A DNA stretch of 29,943 bases from Oleispira sp964022115 (GTDB taxonomy: Bacteria > Pseudomonadota > Gammaproteobacteria > Pseudomonadales > Oceanobacteraceae), in contig CAXIBC010000030.1 in assembly GCA_964022115.1 (NCBI GenBank), positions 1 to 29,943 of the forward strand. Direction: 5' to 3'. A model generated the notes under the pieces. That model had not been told where the DNA came from and ran no database searches. It saw only the letters and a program-made list of their open reading frames with translations. Of the stretch, positions 1-10,392 are shown piece after piece. Every line of letters starts with the position of its first letter. Position 1 is the stretch's first letter. Made by a program: the position numbers and the translations under genes.

Positions 1-974
1 AAGAAGGAGGCCTAATCGCAAAAGCGCTGAACGAACTTGGCGATCGACTGGCGAATTCTGATGTTGTTTCAGCAGATGACATTTCAGCAGATAACATAGA
101 AAAAGACGTTTCCGCGGAAACGTTCTCCCTCGACAAAAAACAACAACACCGCACATTTCCACACCGCAGAGCCGATGCGTTAGTTGCCATAACCGAGCAC
201 TTTCTGGCGACGGCAGACAATAATACCGATAAGCTATCACCCTTAAAATTATCGTCATTAAAGGCCAGTGACCGCTGCCAAATAATCATGCATATCACAG
301 CCGGAGCCTACTCCCCGTCCAGCCCCCCTACCGATACAAACCTAGACGGCCGCTGGCTACTTCCCGATGCGGCGCGACGCCTAGCCTGTGACGCAGGCTT
401 ATTGGTTGTGACACAAGATGAGGTAGGCAATGTATTAAACATTGGCCGCCGCTCACGGATTATCCCCCCATCAATGTCACGGGCATTAGCGATTCGTGAT
501 GGCGGCTGTCAGTTTCCGGGCTGCTGTGAAAAACGCTATGTAGAAGGCCACCATATTAAACACTGGGCCGATGGCGGCGAGACTAAATTAGATAATCTAA
601 TAACCTTGTGCCGGTATCATCATAGCGAGCTGCATAAAGGCACTTTCTTCCTCACGATTAAACCTTTAGCAAATAACAAACAACCGGTGCGCTTTGCCGA
701 GCGATTATGTTTTTCAAAAGTCGATAGAGATTTTAACTCCCCTATCAGACAAGCACTGAATCCTCTCTACAAAGACCCAGTCATCGCCGCCAACCCAGCC
801 AAATTTAGCTGCGCCTGCTGCGACCCTGCTGAATTAGCCAAGAGCTTACCCAGCGCCATCTATCATGCCATCGATGCAAATACCGCCGTAACGAAATGGA
901 CAGGCGAAGCGCTGGATTTAACGATGGCAATTGATGGCCTATTAAGTGCAGCCAACCAAGGCATAACAACGTAG
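1..974 (+). CDS. DUF222/13E12-type HNH endonuclease, 5' end outside window
   Basis: The reading frame is open from base 3 at the window edge to the TAG at 972-974, so only the C-terminal part is present. The first Met in frame (288) is internal. An Arg-Ala-Asp-Ala-Leu stretch near base 170 resembles the end of the DUF222 region that precedes HNH domains in this family. The HNH domain is clear: Cys-x4-Cys (CQFPGC), then GHHIKHWADGG, then LDNLITLCRYHHSELHKG, which supply the metal-binding and catalytic His/Asn residues. It probably nicks or cuts DNA; the family is widespread and its biological role is poorly defined. It is convergent with the neighbouring type I operon and shows no sign of belonging to it. 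Confidence 0.88.
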   Translation, partial: EGGLIAKALNELGDRLANSDVVSADDISADNIEKDVSAETFSLDKKQQHRTFPHRRADALVAITEHFLATADNNTDKLSPLKLSSLKASDRCQIIMHITAGAYSPSSPPTDTNLDGRWLLPDAARRLACDAGLLVVTQDEVGNVLNIGRRSRIIPPSMSRALAIRDGGCQFPGCCEKRYVEGHHIKHWADGGETKLDNLITLCRYHHSELHKGTFFLTIKPLANNKQPVRFAERLCFSKVDRDFNSPIRQALNPLYKDPVIAANPAKFSCACCDPAELAKSLPSAIYHAIDANTAVTKWTGEALDLTMAIDGLLSAANQGITT

Positions 975-1112
975 GGCGTACTTTATATGTCGGACTGAAG
1001 CCGCGACCTACCCTATAACCTGTAGGTCGTACTTTAGTGCGACAAAGTTTATGTCGGGCTGAAGCCGCGACCTACCCTGTAATCTGTAGGTCGTACTTTA
1101 GTGCGACAAAGT
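971..1112. repeat. REP-like tandem palindromic repeats in a convergent gap
   Basis: A 64-bp unit (1022-1085) begins GTAGGTCGTACTTTAGTGCG and ends with GTCGGGCTGAAGCCGCGACC followed by TAC. A shortened copy of about 51 bp precedes it (971-1021) and a half copy follows (1086-1112). Each unit starts GTAGGTCG and carries the inverted CGACCTAC, so transcripts would fold into hairpins. The repeats fill the gap between two convergent genes, where they could end transcription from both sides. The same motif family recurs inside the hsdM remnant at 13239-13260. Confidence 0.85.
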
Positions 1113-1132
1113 CATTTTATACCGCACTAGCC

Positions 1133-4100
1133 TCAGCTACTCCAACTCTGACTCAACGCCTCAGCCTGCTGCAAACACAAATCAATCGCCTCATCCGACC
1201 CATCAGGTGGATACTTCCACTTTCTCAATGCACGTCGAATCAAGTTCCTTAATTTCGCCCTAACACTGTCGCGAACTTGCCAATCAACCGTTGTCGATTT
1301 CTTTAACTGCTCTGTCACAAATATAGCCAGCGCCCTTAAATTACTATCACCCAATTCTTTCACCGCAGACTCGTTTTGAATCAAGGCGCGATAAAAAGCA
1401 ATTTCATCCGAATTCAAACCCGACTTTTCAGCAAGCTCCGCATCATTAGCCATATCCTTGGCCATTTTAATCATCTCTTCGATAACCTGAGCCGTTTCAA
1501 TCGAGCGATTATGATATTTACGCAGGGTTTCCATAATGCGGTCAGAATATTTCTTTTCCGACACCACATCGGTTTTCATTCTTGCTTTTACTTCATCGCG
1601 CAACAGCTTTTCTAACAAATCGACCGCCAAATTCTTTTCTTCAAGATTGGCAACATCTTCCAAAAACTCAGGCGATAACAATCCAATATTGGGCTTCTCT
1701 AATCCCACCAAACTAAAAATATCATCAACGCCTTCGGCAATAATCGCATTGTCGATAATCTGCTTTAAAGCCGTGTTTTTATCTTCGTCAGATCGGCGCT
1801 TATCAATCGTAGTGAACTTAGCAATCGCATTTTTAACTGCACCGAAAAAAGCAATCTCTTTTGAATAAGCCTGAGCTTCATCCAAGGTGCCACACAAGGT
1901 AAACGACGCTCGAATACTCGCCATAATATCTAAGAAACGCTTCTTACCGTCTAACTCCTTCTTTCCATCTAAACCGCTCGCACTCTCTAGCGACAAAATA
2001 TGATTCATAACCCGCGGCAATAACTGCAAAGCATTGGTCTCATAGCTGCTGTAATCACAACCGTGCATCATTCCATGCAGTTTTTCTAAGTTTTCCAATA
2101 AAACCGCAAAGGCTTCACGCGTATCAATAGTTGGCTTACCTTTACCCTGAGAATTGGTGTAGGTTTTTAAGGCATCCTTTAACTCGTTGGCAATACCAAT
2201 GTAATCAACCACCAAACCACCGGGCTTGTCTTTGAATACACGGTTAACACGGGCAATCGCCTGCATTAAGTTATGGCCTTTCATCGGCTTATCAATGTAC
2301 ATAGTATGGCAGTTGGGCGCATCAAAACCTGTCAGCCACATATCGCGCACAATCACTAATTGCAGTGGGTCGTTAACGTCTTTAAAACGCTTTTCAAACA
2401 GCTTTTTAGTTTCTTTATTATGAATATGCGGTTGCAGCTTGGCTTTATCGGATGCCGAACCTGTCATCACGATTTTAATCGCGCCTTTAGTCGGGTCAAG
2501 GTCGTGCCATTCTGGTTTAATCGCCACAATCGCATCGTACATGTCGACACAAATCTCACGGCTCATACACACAACCATGCCCTTGCCTGGCATCGTACTG
2601 ATTCGATTTTCAAAATGCTGAACCAAGTCTTTACCCACCAACGCCATGCGTGGGCCACTGCCTACCAACTTCTCTAACGCAGCCCACTTAGATTTGGTAT
2701 TTTCTTTATCTCGATCCTCTTCATCCTCAATGATGTCTTCTACTTCATCATTTAAAACTTCGATATCAGCCTGATTAATATCCAACTTTGCCAAACGCGA
2801 CTCGTAATAAATCGGCACCGTTGCGCCATCATCAACAGCATCTTGAATATCATAAATAGAAACGTAATCACCAAACACGGCGCGAGTATCTTTATCGGCA
2901 GAATCAATCGGCGTACCGGTAAAACCAATAAAAGAAGCCTCGGGTAACGCATCACGCATGTGCTTTGAATAACCGAAGGTGTACTTACCCGTTTTGGTAT
3001 TGAGCTTGGCTTTATCACCATATTGGCTACGGTGAGCTTCATCGCTTACCACCACAATATTGTGGCGAGTACTTAATACCGGGTGACTACTCTCTTCCAC
3101 ACCTGCTTCATCTTTCCTTAAAGCAAACTTTTGTACCGTCGTAAAAATAATACCGCCCGACTGGCGCGATGCTAAAATTTCGCGTAAATCATCGCGATCA
3201 TCCGCCTGCACCGGGGTTTGTTTTAACGTTTCAGCAGCCATGCCAAAGGTATTATAAAGCTGGCCATCTAAATCATTTCGATCCGTGACCACCACAATGG
3301 TCGGGTTATTCATTTCTGGCTGAGCCAGCAATTTACCCGCGTAACACACCATCGAAATAGACTTACCACTTCCCTGCGTATGCCAAACCACCCCAGCCTT
3401 GCCCGAACCCGCAGCCACCTTATTTGCGTAGTTTGCTCTCGGTTCTGCCTGTGTATTCTGCTCTGGTTGTTGCGCGGCAATCACTGTTGCGCGAACGGCT
3501 TCACGCACAGCATGAAACTGATGATAGCCTGCGATTTTTTTAATCGTACTCCCTTCAGATGAGCCGCCATCTTGCTCAAATAATATAAAGTGACGAATGT
3601 AATCTAAAAATAAATCGGGCTTAAAAAAGCCCTTAACCATGGTTTCTAAAAAATACTCAAACAATGGCTTATCGTGTTCGTTGGCCACCACACGCCAAGG
3701 CATAAAGCGTTCTTTATTGGCCGTTAACGACCCCACACGCGCATCCAAACCGTCACTCACGATCAAGGCTTCGTTAAACATAAACAGGTCGGGGATTTCG
3801 TCTTTATACGTTTGCAGCTGTTGGTAAGCTTGCCAGATATCGGCATTTTGATCGGCGGGATTTTTCAGCTCTAAAACAGCCAGCGGTAGGCCATTAATAA
3901 ACACAATCACATCGGGACGTCGATTGCCCTTACTGCCCGTAATGGTAAATTGGTTTACGACTAAAAACTGGTTTTTATTAACGTCATTAAAGTCAACCAG
4001 CTGCACATAATCGGTTTTCTCTTCGCCTTGCTTATCCTTGTACTCGACCTTTACACCTTCCAATAACAATTGGTGGAAAGACTTATTGTTTTTAATCAAT

Positions 4101-4336
4101 ACAGGGGTTTCAGGCATAGCCACCTGTAAAGCGACCTGCTCTAAAGTAGCGACTGGAATATGAGGGTTAATAACCTCTAAACAGCTTAATAAGCGATCGT
4201 GCAGAATTACTTGGCAATAATCAGTGCGCTCAGGATTCCCGCTATCTGGGGCTATGTCATAACCACAAACCACGTCATAGCCTGTTTCTTCAAACCAGCT
4301 AAGGCAAAGCTGTTCTAATTGGTCTTCCGTGATCAC
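1133..4336 (-). CDS. hsdR: Type I restriction enzyme R subunit (resident system)
   Basis: This is the motor and nuclease subunit that joins HsdM2HsdS to translocate and cut unmodified DNA. The 1067 residues match the family length. The N-terminal PD-(D/E)XK nuclease has Asp142, Glu156 and Lys158 (RPDVIVFINGLPLAVLELK). The SF2 motor has Walker A GSGKS at 322-326, DEAH at 432-435, the FTGTP motif III, and QAIARVNR as motif VI. Helical C-terminal HsdM-contact sequence follows. The start is GTG (4334-4336) with GAGGG 7 bases upstream, and it overlaps the stop of a 30-codon ORF as GTGA, which suggests coupled translation. It is last in the operon and looks intact, although its partner HsdM is truncated. 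Confidence 0.95.
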   Translation of the reverse strand: MITEDQLEQLCLSWFEETGYDVVCGYDIAPDSGNPERTDYCQVILHDRLLSCLEVINPHIPVATLEQVALQVAMPETPVLIKNNKSFHQLLLEGVKVEYKDKQGEEKTDYVQLVDFNDVNKNQFLVVNQFTITGSKGNRRPDVIVFINGLPLAVLELKNPADQNADIWQAYQQLQTYKDEIPDLFMFNEALIVSDGLDARVGSLTANKERFMPWRVVANEHDKPLFEYFLETMVKGFFKPDLFLDYIRHFILFEQDGGSSEGSTIKKIAGYHQFHAVREAVRATVIAAQQPEQNTQAEPRANYANKVAAGSGKAGVVWHTQGSGKSISMVCYAGKLLAQPEMNNPTIVVVTDRNDLDGQLYNTFGMAAETLKQTPVQADDRDDLREILASRQSGGIIFTTVQKFALRKDEAGVEESSHPVLSTRHNIVVVSDEAHRSQYGDKAKLNTKTGKYTFGYSKHMRDALPEASFIGFTGTPIDSADKDTRAVFGDYVSIYDIQDAVDDGATVPIYYESRLAKLDINQADIEVLNDEVEDIIEDEEDRDKENTKSKWAALEKLVGSGPRMALVGKDLVQHFENRISTMPGKGMVVCMSREICVDMYDAIVAIKPEWHDLDPTKGAIKIVMTGSASDKAKLQPHIHNKETKKLFEKRFKDVNDPLQLVIVRDMWLTGFDAPNCHTMYIDKPMKGHNLMQAIARVNRVFKDKPGGLVVDYIGIANELKDALKTYTNSQGKGKPTIDTREAFAVLLENLEKLHGMMHGCDYSSYETNALQLLPRVMNHILSLESASGLDGKKELDGKKRFLDIMASIRASFTLCGTLDEAQAYSKEIAFFGAVKNAIAKFTTIDKRRSDEDKNTALKQIIDNAIIAEGVDDIFSLVGLEKPNIGLLSPEFLEDVANLEEKNLAVDLLEKLLRDEVKARMKTDVVSEKKYSDRIMETLRKYHNRSIETAQVIEEMIKMAKDMANDAELAEKSGLNSDEIAFYRALIQNESAVKELGDSNLRALAIFVTEQLKKSTTVDWQVRDSVRAKLRNLIRRALRKWKYPPDGSDEAIDLCLQQAEALSQSWSS

Positions 4337-4425
4337 AATAATCCCTCATCAGCGGCTGAATTAGATTCAATGTCAGTTATAATTTCGGATTTTCTCCACC
4401 GAGTCTTAATAATTCCTTTTATCAT
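4333..4425 (-). CDS. 30-codon ORF bridging helicase and hsdR, overlapping both
   Basis: The frame runs without a stop from an ATG that overlaps the helicase stop (ATGA, 4422-4425) to a TGA that overlaps the GTG start of hsdR (GTGA, 4333-4336). The product is MIKGIIKTRWRKSEIITDIE followed by SNSAADEGLL: a basic N-terminal half and an acidic tail. I recognise no family. No strong Shine-Dalgarno sequence sits at a good distance; an AGGGA lies about 13 bases upstream, so initiation would depend on ribosomes ending the helicase gene. It could be a microprotein or only a coupling device that delivers ribosomes to hsdR. Confidence 0.45.
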   Translation of the reverse strand: MIKGIIKTRWRKSEIITDIESNSAADEGLL

Positions 4426-7400
4426 ATCTTTATACCAGTCCCTTCTATTTCTTCAAACACAGCAATAATCTCTAATACATCTTCCAAAAACATAACCGCT
4501 TCTTCAGGTGAAGTATGCGTTCTCAAATATGCTGGCACATACTCTGCAAACTCATCTCTATCCGTTGGGCGCTCTGACTCTAAAAACTGCATCATATCGG
4601 GTCGTAATAAACGCTTCTCATCTGGAGTATCAGGGAATTGCTTAACAATAATATTGAAATTAAAATCTGTTAATCTCTGACGCAAGCTTTTAGAGGATAC
4701 TCTCTCCTCTTCCAGTAACTCTTCAAGAATCTGCTTTTGCTTATCGTTGGCAGTTGATTGATTTTCTTCTTCTGCAACGTCCCCAGGGGCAGTCTCATCA
4801 TATTCACTTATCGGCGTTGCTTTAGCCTTGAGTGCTTCAATAATTGGTTTCAATTCAGCAGTGGGGTTTTTAAACCAGTCTGTCGACCATATACGCATAA
4901 TATCCCAGCCTAACCCCTCTAAAACGCCTTGACGCACACGATCACGGTCGCGGGTTGATTTACTGCTGTGATAAGTCGCACCATCACATTCAATTCCCAT
5001 AAGGTAACGACCCGGCATACCAGGGTCACGCACACCTATATCGATCTTAAAGCCAGCGACACCTACTTGTGGTACACATTCAAACCCAGCCTGTTCTAAT
5101 TGCTTTATTACTGCAATTTCAAAATCACTATCAGGAGTACCTTGAGCCACGCCTGATTGATTCACCAACTCACCCGTCTCTGCATAAGCTAAATAATTCT
5201 TTAGTGCCTTAACACCACGTTTACTGGTTTCCGAAACTAGGATATTGCCAGATCGCATAGAGCTGTATATCTGAATACGTTTCTTGGCACGAGTGAAGAG
5301 TACGTTTAATCGACGCCAACCCTGCTCACTATTAATAGGGCCAAAGCGCTGAGGCACACTATTACTGCCACGGTTTTGTGGACCGTAAGTGAATGAAATA
5401 ATAATCACATCGCGTTCGTCACCCTGAACATTCTCAAGGTTTTTAATAAATAGCGGTTCTTCAGTTTGTAAGTCGCGTTGAAAGGCTGCTTCTAAAGCAG
5501 GGTCTTTAGATCGTTCTGCATCAATTGCCGCTTCTATCTGATCTCGCTGCTTAGTATTCATCGCGACAATACCAATGCTTTCATCAGGATTTCTAGTAAG
5601 GTGAGATTTAACCGCTTCAACAATCTGCTTAGCTTCTTCGTTATTGACGTTATTAACGAATACACCGCTTTCTACATAATTAAATTTAATGCCAAATTCA
5701 TCTGACTGCGCCCAAGGCGAAGGAAAGATAACCAATTCACTATCGTAAAAATGACGATTGGAGAAATCAATCAAACTCTCATGGCGTGAGCGATAGTGCC
5801 ATTGCAGCATACGTTTAGGATAATGCGCACCAATGGCTTCAAGGATACTTTCAGATTCATTGATTACGCCTTTCTCGCTTTCATCCTCATCTTCGTCATT
5901 CGAAGTTGCGCGTTCAAAGAAAGATGTGGGGGGGAGCTGCTTAGGGTCGCCTACTACAACCGCTTGCTTGCCTCTAGCGAAGCAGCTTAATGCAAACTCA
6001 GGCTTAACCTGTGAAGCCTCATCCATTACCACCAGATCAAACTCAAGCTCACCGGGTGGTAAATATTTAGCAACGGCCATTGGGCTCATCATAAAGCAAG
6101 GTTTATAACCCAGCATGGCATCGCCAGCGCGGCTGACTAGTTTACGAATGGCAACATGGCGCGATTTTTTGTCCATCTCATGGTGCAGTAATTTCGCCCC
6201 TGTATAACTAGAGACTCTAGCGCCACTCGTCCCCTGATCTATTACGCGGTCAAGGGCTAGCTGTGCAACTCGTTTACGCTGAATTGCTTTAAGCTCATCA
6301 TCATACTTTTTGAACTGCTCTTGAATCGCCGTTTGTTCATGACCTGAACGCTGCGATAGTTCAGGTTGTTCTTGGTACACCTCATTGGCCCAACAGGTAT
6401 AAACCGCAAAGTTCATAACTTGCTTACCGTATTCAATAGTGAAATCACTATCAGACAGATAATCTTTTAAACGGCCTTGTCCACCTTGCTGCATTCTATC
6501 TTTGGCATACAAATACTTAGTCCAACCATCTAACCATTCAATATTATCGATAGCTAATTGGTTTCGCGTAACCAAAGCTTCCACTTCAGTACTTGAAGAT
6601 TTAGCCCAGTGCTCTATATCGCCTTCTATGAGACTAAAGAACTCAGCCTCAAATGCCTTACCATCGGCCAAATCCGATTTAAATGCTTGTGCTTTTTCAA
6701 TCAGGTTATTTAATCGCGCTTTTGCCTCTTCTTTATTTCCATAACTAGCCGAAATCTGAGTTATGAATGCAATTAAAGACTTATCAGTAATCGAACTATA
6801 CAAACCATCTAAATAGCCAACCGTCGCTTCAACAGCTTCCAAGCCTTCTGGTAACTTACCTTTAGAATTCACAGTTAAATCTAGACTGCTATCAAAATAA
6901 CGCTGGGCGATATTGGCTTTATTAAGCTTTTCACTTAGCTCACTCAATTTTTCTAATTTGGCTAAAGCTTGCAACAACTCTTTTTGATCAATATTCGGAT
7001 TAACCAAATATTGCTGAATACCTCGTAAACTTTCGAGTATTTCGCTAAGGGTAATTTTTAGGGGTTCTGCAGCAGGCGATAAATCAAATGACTTATCAGT
7101 AAAACAGGCTTTCTTACTATAAATAACCGCTGCTGAATCTAAGCAACGCACCAAGTCTTTAATTTCAGTATTAATATTATTTGAATGAAGTTGCTGAATG
7201 CCTCTAAAGATATCCTTATTAAGATTAAACAAGGCATTGGCCATTACGGTGCGGCTACCAAAACCAATTCCATAATCCTTACGAACATTCCCATACCACT
7301 GCATGATAGTTTCGATGCGATTTAAATCGGTATCGATACCATCAAAATCCGTAGCAAAGGCTTTAATATAACCGTTATGTTCTTTTAGTTTTATACAGGC

Positions 7401-10313
7401 CAATAGCCAAGCTGTTAATCGCTCTAAATTTTCAGCAATTGTTTTCTTATCAACTTTCTCTTCATTGCTAAACGCAACCACAGCTTTCTTGGCTTTGCGC
7501 CAAGTACCACTAAAGAAAGATAAGAAACCTACATTTGCCATTACTTTGGCATATTCATCGACGCTTTCAATACTAGGCACTTTAACCAAGTTAAACGTCG
7601 TTTCTAAATACAGTTTTTCAGCTAATAACGTTTCAACTTCTTTTTTTAATTCTTTAAACGTTAGCGGCAAAGATTCTTCATCGTAAAGATCATTACGATT
7701 GCTAATCAACTCTTTAGGTAATTCTAACGTATGCTCAATAAACCCAGCCAGTTCGGTAAGCCCTACAGAACTTAACGTAAATATTTTTTCTAAATCAGCT
7801 TTATAGGCAATAGGAAGATGTGGCAAAAGTTCAGACAACTTGTGCTCAACCGCAACTGTACTCTCAATAGCCAACTCAATGCTTTTAATAGACTTGGCCA
7901 TATCGTCAAATTGAACATTGGGTAGTACGCCCAATTGCTCTACATTCTGAATAGCCGATCTTATGGTATTGAGCTGAGAAAAATCAGACAGTATGCCTTG
8001 GTTAAAAATATCCCCTAGCTCTATATAGCCTTTCGATAAACGCATAATGCCAACAAGGGCATTTTTTAAAGGCGCTACATCTTCTGCATTAATGGCTTTA
8101 AATGCCGGTAAATACTCGTTTCCCGTTAAGGGTTTAAGATTCCCTAACTGCTCAGCCCAATAATCTAAGCTTTCTAAACTCAGCTCGCCTTCAACAGTTA
8201 AACCAAACTCTTCAAAAATAGCTAAGGCCTGGCCAGATACAAGCTGTAATGCATCGGTCCATTTGACCAATTCATTCAATAAGCCTTTTTCACCCATGGA
8301 TGATAATTGCTTATTATTCACCCCATACCAAGGGTGGCTGCTCCACTCGCCAACTTTAGGTAGCTGCTTACTCACGATATCTAAATATTTGAAAAACAAC
8401 TCCAACTGTTCAAGCTGCTCGTCCAAACTTTCACGAGTAAAGCTCGCGCCCGTTAAACCCTCAGGGGCAATAGTATGGTATTCAAGCGGCTCAACATCTT
8501 TTGCATAACGCGTCGCACCACATAAGATCTCGTGAATGGTAAAGCCTGTATTCTTCCAAGGTTTATTCACCATTAAGCAGTAGTTTTGCAATTGCTCGCG
8601 ACTTCTTTCATAACGTCTAACTTGAGTCAAATAATCACTGTTTGAAAAGTCGTGCCTGTTTTCAAAATGTACTCGCTCATTAAAGCTATCAAGCACCAAG
8701 CGCTTCTGTGCTTTATCACTGTGCAAATCTAAGCAAAAATCGCCTAAACCTGCTTTGTCCATACGGCGCTTAACCACATCTAATGCTGCTTGTTTTTCTG
8801 CAACAAACAATACAGATTTACCTTGAGATATTGCAGCAGCAATTAAGTTAGTAATGGTTTGTGATTTACCCGTACCAGGTGGGCCTTCTACTACTAAATT
8901 TTCGCCTTTTAAAATATCTATTAGCGCTGACATCTGTGATGAATCTGCATCTTCAACCATAGGGAAGTAATCGTGCAGCGATGACACGTCATCCAGAACA
9001 TAAGCCCCCCCACTGCCTATAGAAGTCGAAGGCGAGCTATGCCCATCACTAAAAAACTTTTTAATAAAGTCATGATTTACTAGGTTATCTTCACCCTGTG
9101 GCCAACGCTCAGGGTCTAAATCACGGTACATTAGTAAACGACCCAAGCTTAACGTCGCCAAGGTGCCATAACGGCGCACCTTCCAGTCTTGCATACTGGC
9201 ATCGTTGCTTTTTAATTCGAGTAGTTTTTCTACTTCATTAAAGTATTCTTCTGGGGTTAATAGCTTGTCGTCATCATCTTTGCTGGTAATACCAGGAAGC
9301 TGTACTTCAAAATCTTGGTTTAACTTCTCGCGTAGAGTCAGGTTAGGAATTATATCCTCACCGGTGAAACGAATTTGGTAGCGGGTGATGCTGCCTTCAT
9401 TGGTCTTATCAATAGACACAGGAATCATAAATAAAGGCGCAAGACGCTTATTGCCTTTTACTTGATCAGCCCACTCTAAAAACCCTAACGACAAAAACAG
9501 AATGTTATTACCTGTTTCTTCAATCGAAGTTTTAGCGTCTTTAGCTAACTTTTTAAGGCTAGTGGTTAGACCCGATGCGAAAAGAATGGTTTGTACACCA
9601 GTATCGTCGTGGCGGCCATCATTGACATGCACTGAATCCAGCGGTAAATCGTAATCTACCTTAATACCCAATATTTTCGCCCACTCTCTAGGCTTAGGCA
9701 TTTCTTTCAGTTTTATGTAGGTTTTTTCTTCAGCATCCCACTCGATGTAACCATGCTCAACCAACTCTCTTTGCGTTGGGTCTGGCACGTAATCCATGGT
9801 TAATGATTTATTCGAGAGCAAAAGTTCAGCAAGCTGGTTAGGGAGTTCATCAACAATACGAACAAAGCCCTTGGTATCTTGCTTAAGATTTAATAATCTA
9901 GATCGCCCACCACTGGTGTCTAAAAGCTTCTTACGCATGCTTTCAAACATATCCGCTAAGAAACCTTCTGGGTAAATTGTTTTGCTAGGGGCTTTCGCAG
10001 CGGCTTTGACTGAATGTGGCATATTTGAGATTTCTTTAGGCTGGGGCTTATTTACTTTATCTGATAACTCTTGGTTTTTTTGTACTTCAGAAGATACACT
10101 CACCTCAACATCAACAATAGCTTTCGCTTCTTTTTTAAGGGTTGCGATTTTATTAGAAACTTTTTTGCTAAGATTCATATTTCGTTTTTTGAGACTACGA
10201 TTACAAAGCTCACCAGAGATTTTTTTTAAGATATCTAGGTCAAAGGTTTCTTCTACTAACAGCTCTAAGTCAGCGATTTGTTTTGAGATGTATGGGCGGT
10301 TTGTCATGTCCAT
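4422..10313 (-). CDS. Giant DUF4011-type SF1 helicase with C-terminal Vsr/MTES_1575-like nuclease
   Basis: The 1963 residues show a short helical N-terminal region (about 1-65), then a DUF4011-like segment around 125-190 (LLDTSGGRSRLLNLKQDTKG). The SF1 motor begins with Walker A GTGKS at 480-484. A helical insert of roughly 800 residues separates it from Walker B DEAS at 1431-1434, GDPKQLPP, WHYRSRHESL, NVQGDERDVI and LNVLFTRAKKRI. A nuclease domain follows with Asp1758 (FKIDIGV) and Glu1775 in IECDGATYH, as in MTES_1575/Vsr-fold enzymes, then a helical tail resembling DUF3320. AAAAGGTC lies 9 bases before the second ATG (10307), so that may be the true start. Helicase-Vsr proteins of this kind occur in defence islands. 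Here it sits inside a type I operon; whether it acts with HsdR or independently is not known. Confidence 0.85.
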   Translation of the reverse strand: MDMTNRPYISKQIADLELLVEETFDLDILKKISGELCNRSLKKRNMNLSKKVSNKIATLKKEAKAIVDVEVSVSSEVQKNQELSDKVNKPQPKEISNMPHSVKAAAKAPSKTIYPEGFLADMFESMRKKLLDTSGGRSRLLNLKQDTKGFVRIVDELPNQLAELLLSNKSLTMDYVPDPTQRELVEHGYIEWDAEEKTYIKLKEMPKPREWAKILGIKVDYDLPLDSVHVNDGRHDDTGVQTILFASGLTTSLKKLAKDAKTSIEETGNNILFLSLGFLEWADQVKGNKRLAPLFMIPVSIDKTNEGSITRYQIRFTGEDIIPNLTLREKLNQDFEVQLPGITSKDDDDKLLTPEEYFNEVEKLLELKSNDASMQDWKVRRYGTLATLSLGRLLMYRDLDPERWPQGEDNLVNHDFIKKFFSDGHSSPSTSIGSGGAYVLDDVSSLHDYFPMVEDADSSQMSALIDILKGENLVVEGPPGTGKSQTITNLIAAAISQGKSVLFVAEKQAALDVVKRRMDKAGLGDFCLDLHSDKAQKRLVLDSFNERVHFENRHDFSNSDYLTQVRRYERSREQLQNYCLMVNKPWKNTGFTIHEILCGATRYAKDVEPLEYHTIAPEGLTGASFTRESLDEQLEQLELFFKYLDIVSKQLPKVGEWSSHPWYGVNNKQLSSMGEKGLLNELVKWTDALQLVSGQALAIFEEFGLTVEGELSLESLDYWAEQLGNLKPLTGNEYLPAFKAINAEDVAPLKNALVGIMRLSKGYIELGDIFNQGILSDFSQLNTIRSAIQNVEQLGVLPNVQFDDMAKSIKSIELAIESTVAVEHKLSELLPHLPIAYKADLEKIFTLSSVGLTELAGFIEHTLELPKELISNRNDLYDEESLPLTFKELKKEVETLLAEKLYLETTFNLVKVPSIESVDEYAKVMANVGFLSFFSGTWRKAKKAVVAFSNEEKVDKKTIAENLERLTAWLLACIKLKEHNGYIKAFATDFDGIDTDLNRIETIMQWYGNVRKDYGIGFGSRTVMANALFNLNKDIFRGIQQLHSNNINTEIKDLVRCLDSAAVIYSKKACFTDKSFDLSPAAEPLKITLSEILESLRGIQQYLVNPNIDQKELLQALAKLEKLSELSEKLNKANIAQRYFDSSLDLTVNSKGKLPEGLEAVEATVGYLDGLYSSITDKSLIAFITQISASYGNKEEAKARLNNLIEKAQAFKSDLADGKAFEAEFFSLIEGDIEHWAKSSSTEVEALVTRNQLAIDNIEWLDGWTKYLYAKDRMQQGGQGRLKDYLSDSDFTIEYGKQVMNFAVYTCWANEVYQEQPELSQRSGHEQTAIQEQFKKYDDELKAIQRKRVAQLALDRVIDQGTSGARVSSYTGAKLLHHEMDKKSRHVAIRKLVSRAGDAMLGYKPCFMMSPMAVAKYLPPGELEFDLVVMDEASQVKPEFALSCFARGKQAVVVGDPKQLPPTSFFERATSNDEDEDESEKGVINESESILEAIGAHYPKRMLQWHYRSRHESLIDFSNRHFYDSELVIFPSPWAQSDEFGIKFNYVESGVFVNNVNNEEAKQIVEAVKSHLTRNPDESIGIVAMNTKQRDQIEAAIDAERSKDPALEAAFQRDLQTEEPLFIKNLENVQGDERDVIIISFTYGPQNRGSNSVPQRFGPINSEQGWRRLNVLFTRAKKRIQIYSSMRSGNILVSETSKRGVKALKNYLAYAETGELVNQSGVAQGTPDSDFEIAVIKQLEQAGFECVPQVGVAGFKIDIGVRDPGMPGRYLMGIECDGATYHSSKSTRDRDRVRQGVLEGLGWDIMRIWSTDWFKNPTAELKPIIEALKAKATPISEYDETAPGDVAEEENQSTANDKQKQILEELLEEERVSSKSLRQRLTDFNFNIIVKQFPDTPDEKRLLRPDMMQFLESERPTDRDEFAEYVPAYLRTHTSPEEAVMFLEDVLEIIAVFEEIEGTGIKI

Positions 10314-10392
10314 TGACCTTTTAAAGCAATATCTAATTATTTGATAACTTACGCTAAAGTAGCAGAATTTTTAAGCAATAGCGCTTCTATTT

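Noticed and set aside
971..1112. CRISPR array
   Set aside because: Repeats are adjacent without unique spacers, and no cas genes are present in the window.
1037..1252. 71-codon plus-strand frame after the HNH gene
   Set aside because: It is made of the palindromic repeats and the antisense end of hsdR.
9982..10344. 120-codon plus-strand frame
   Set aside because: It is antisense to the start of the helicase gene; no ribosome-binding site or motif.
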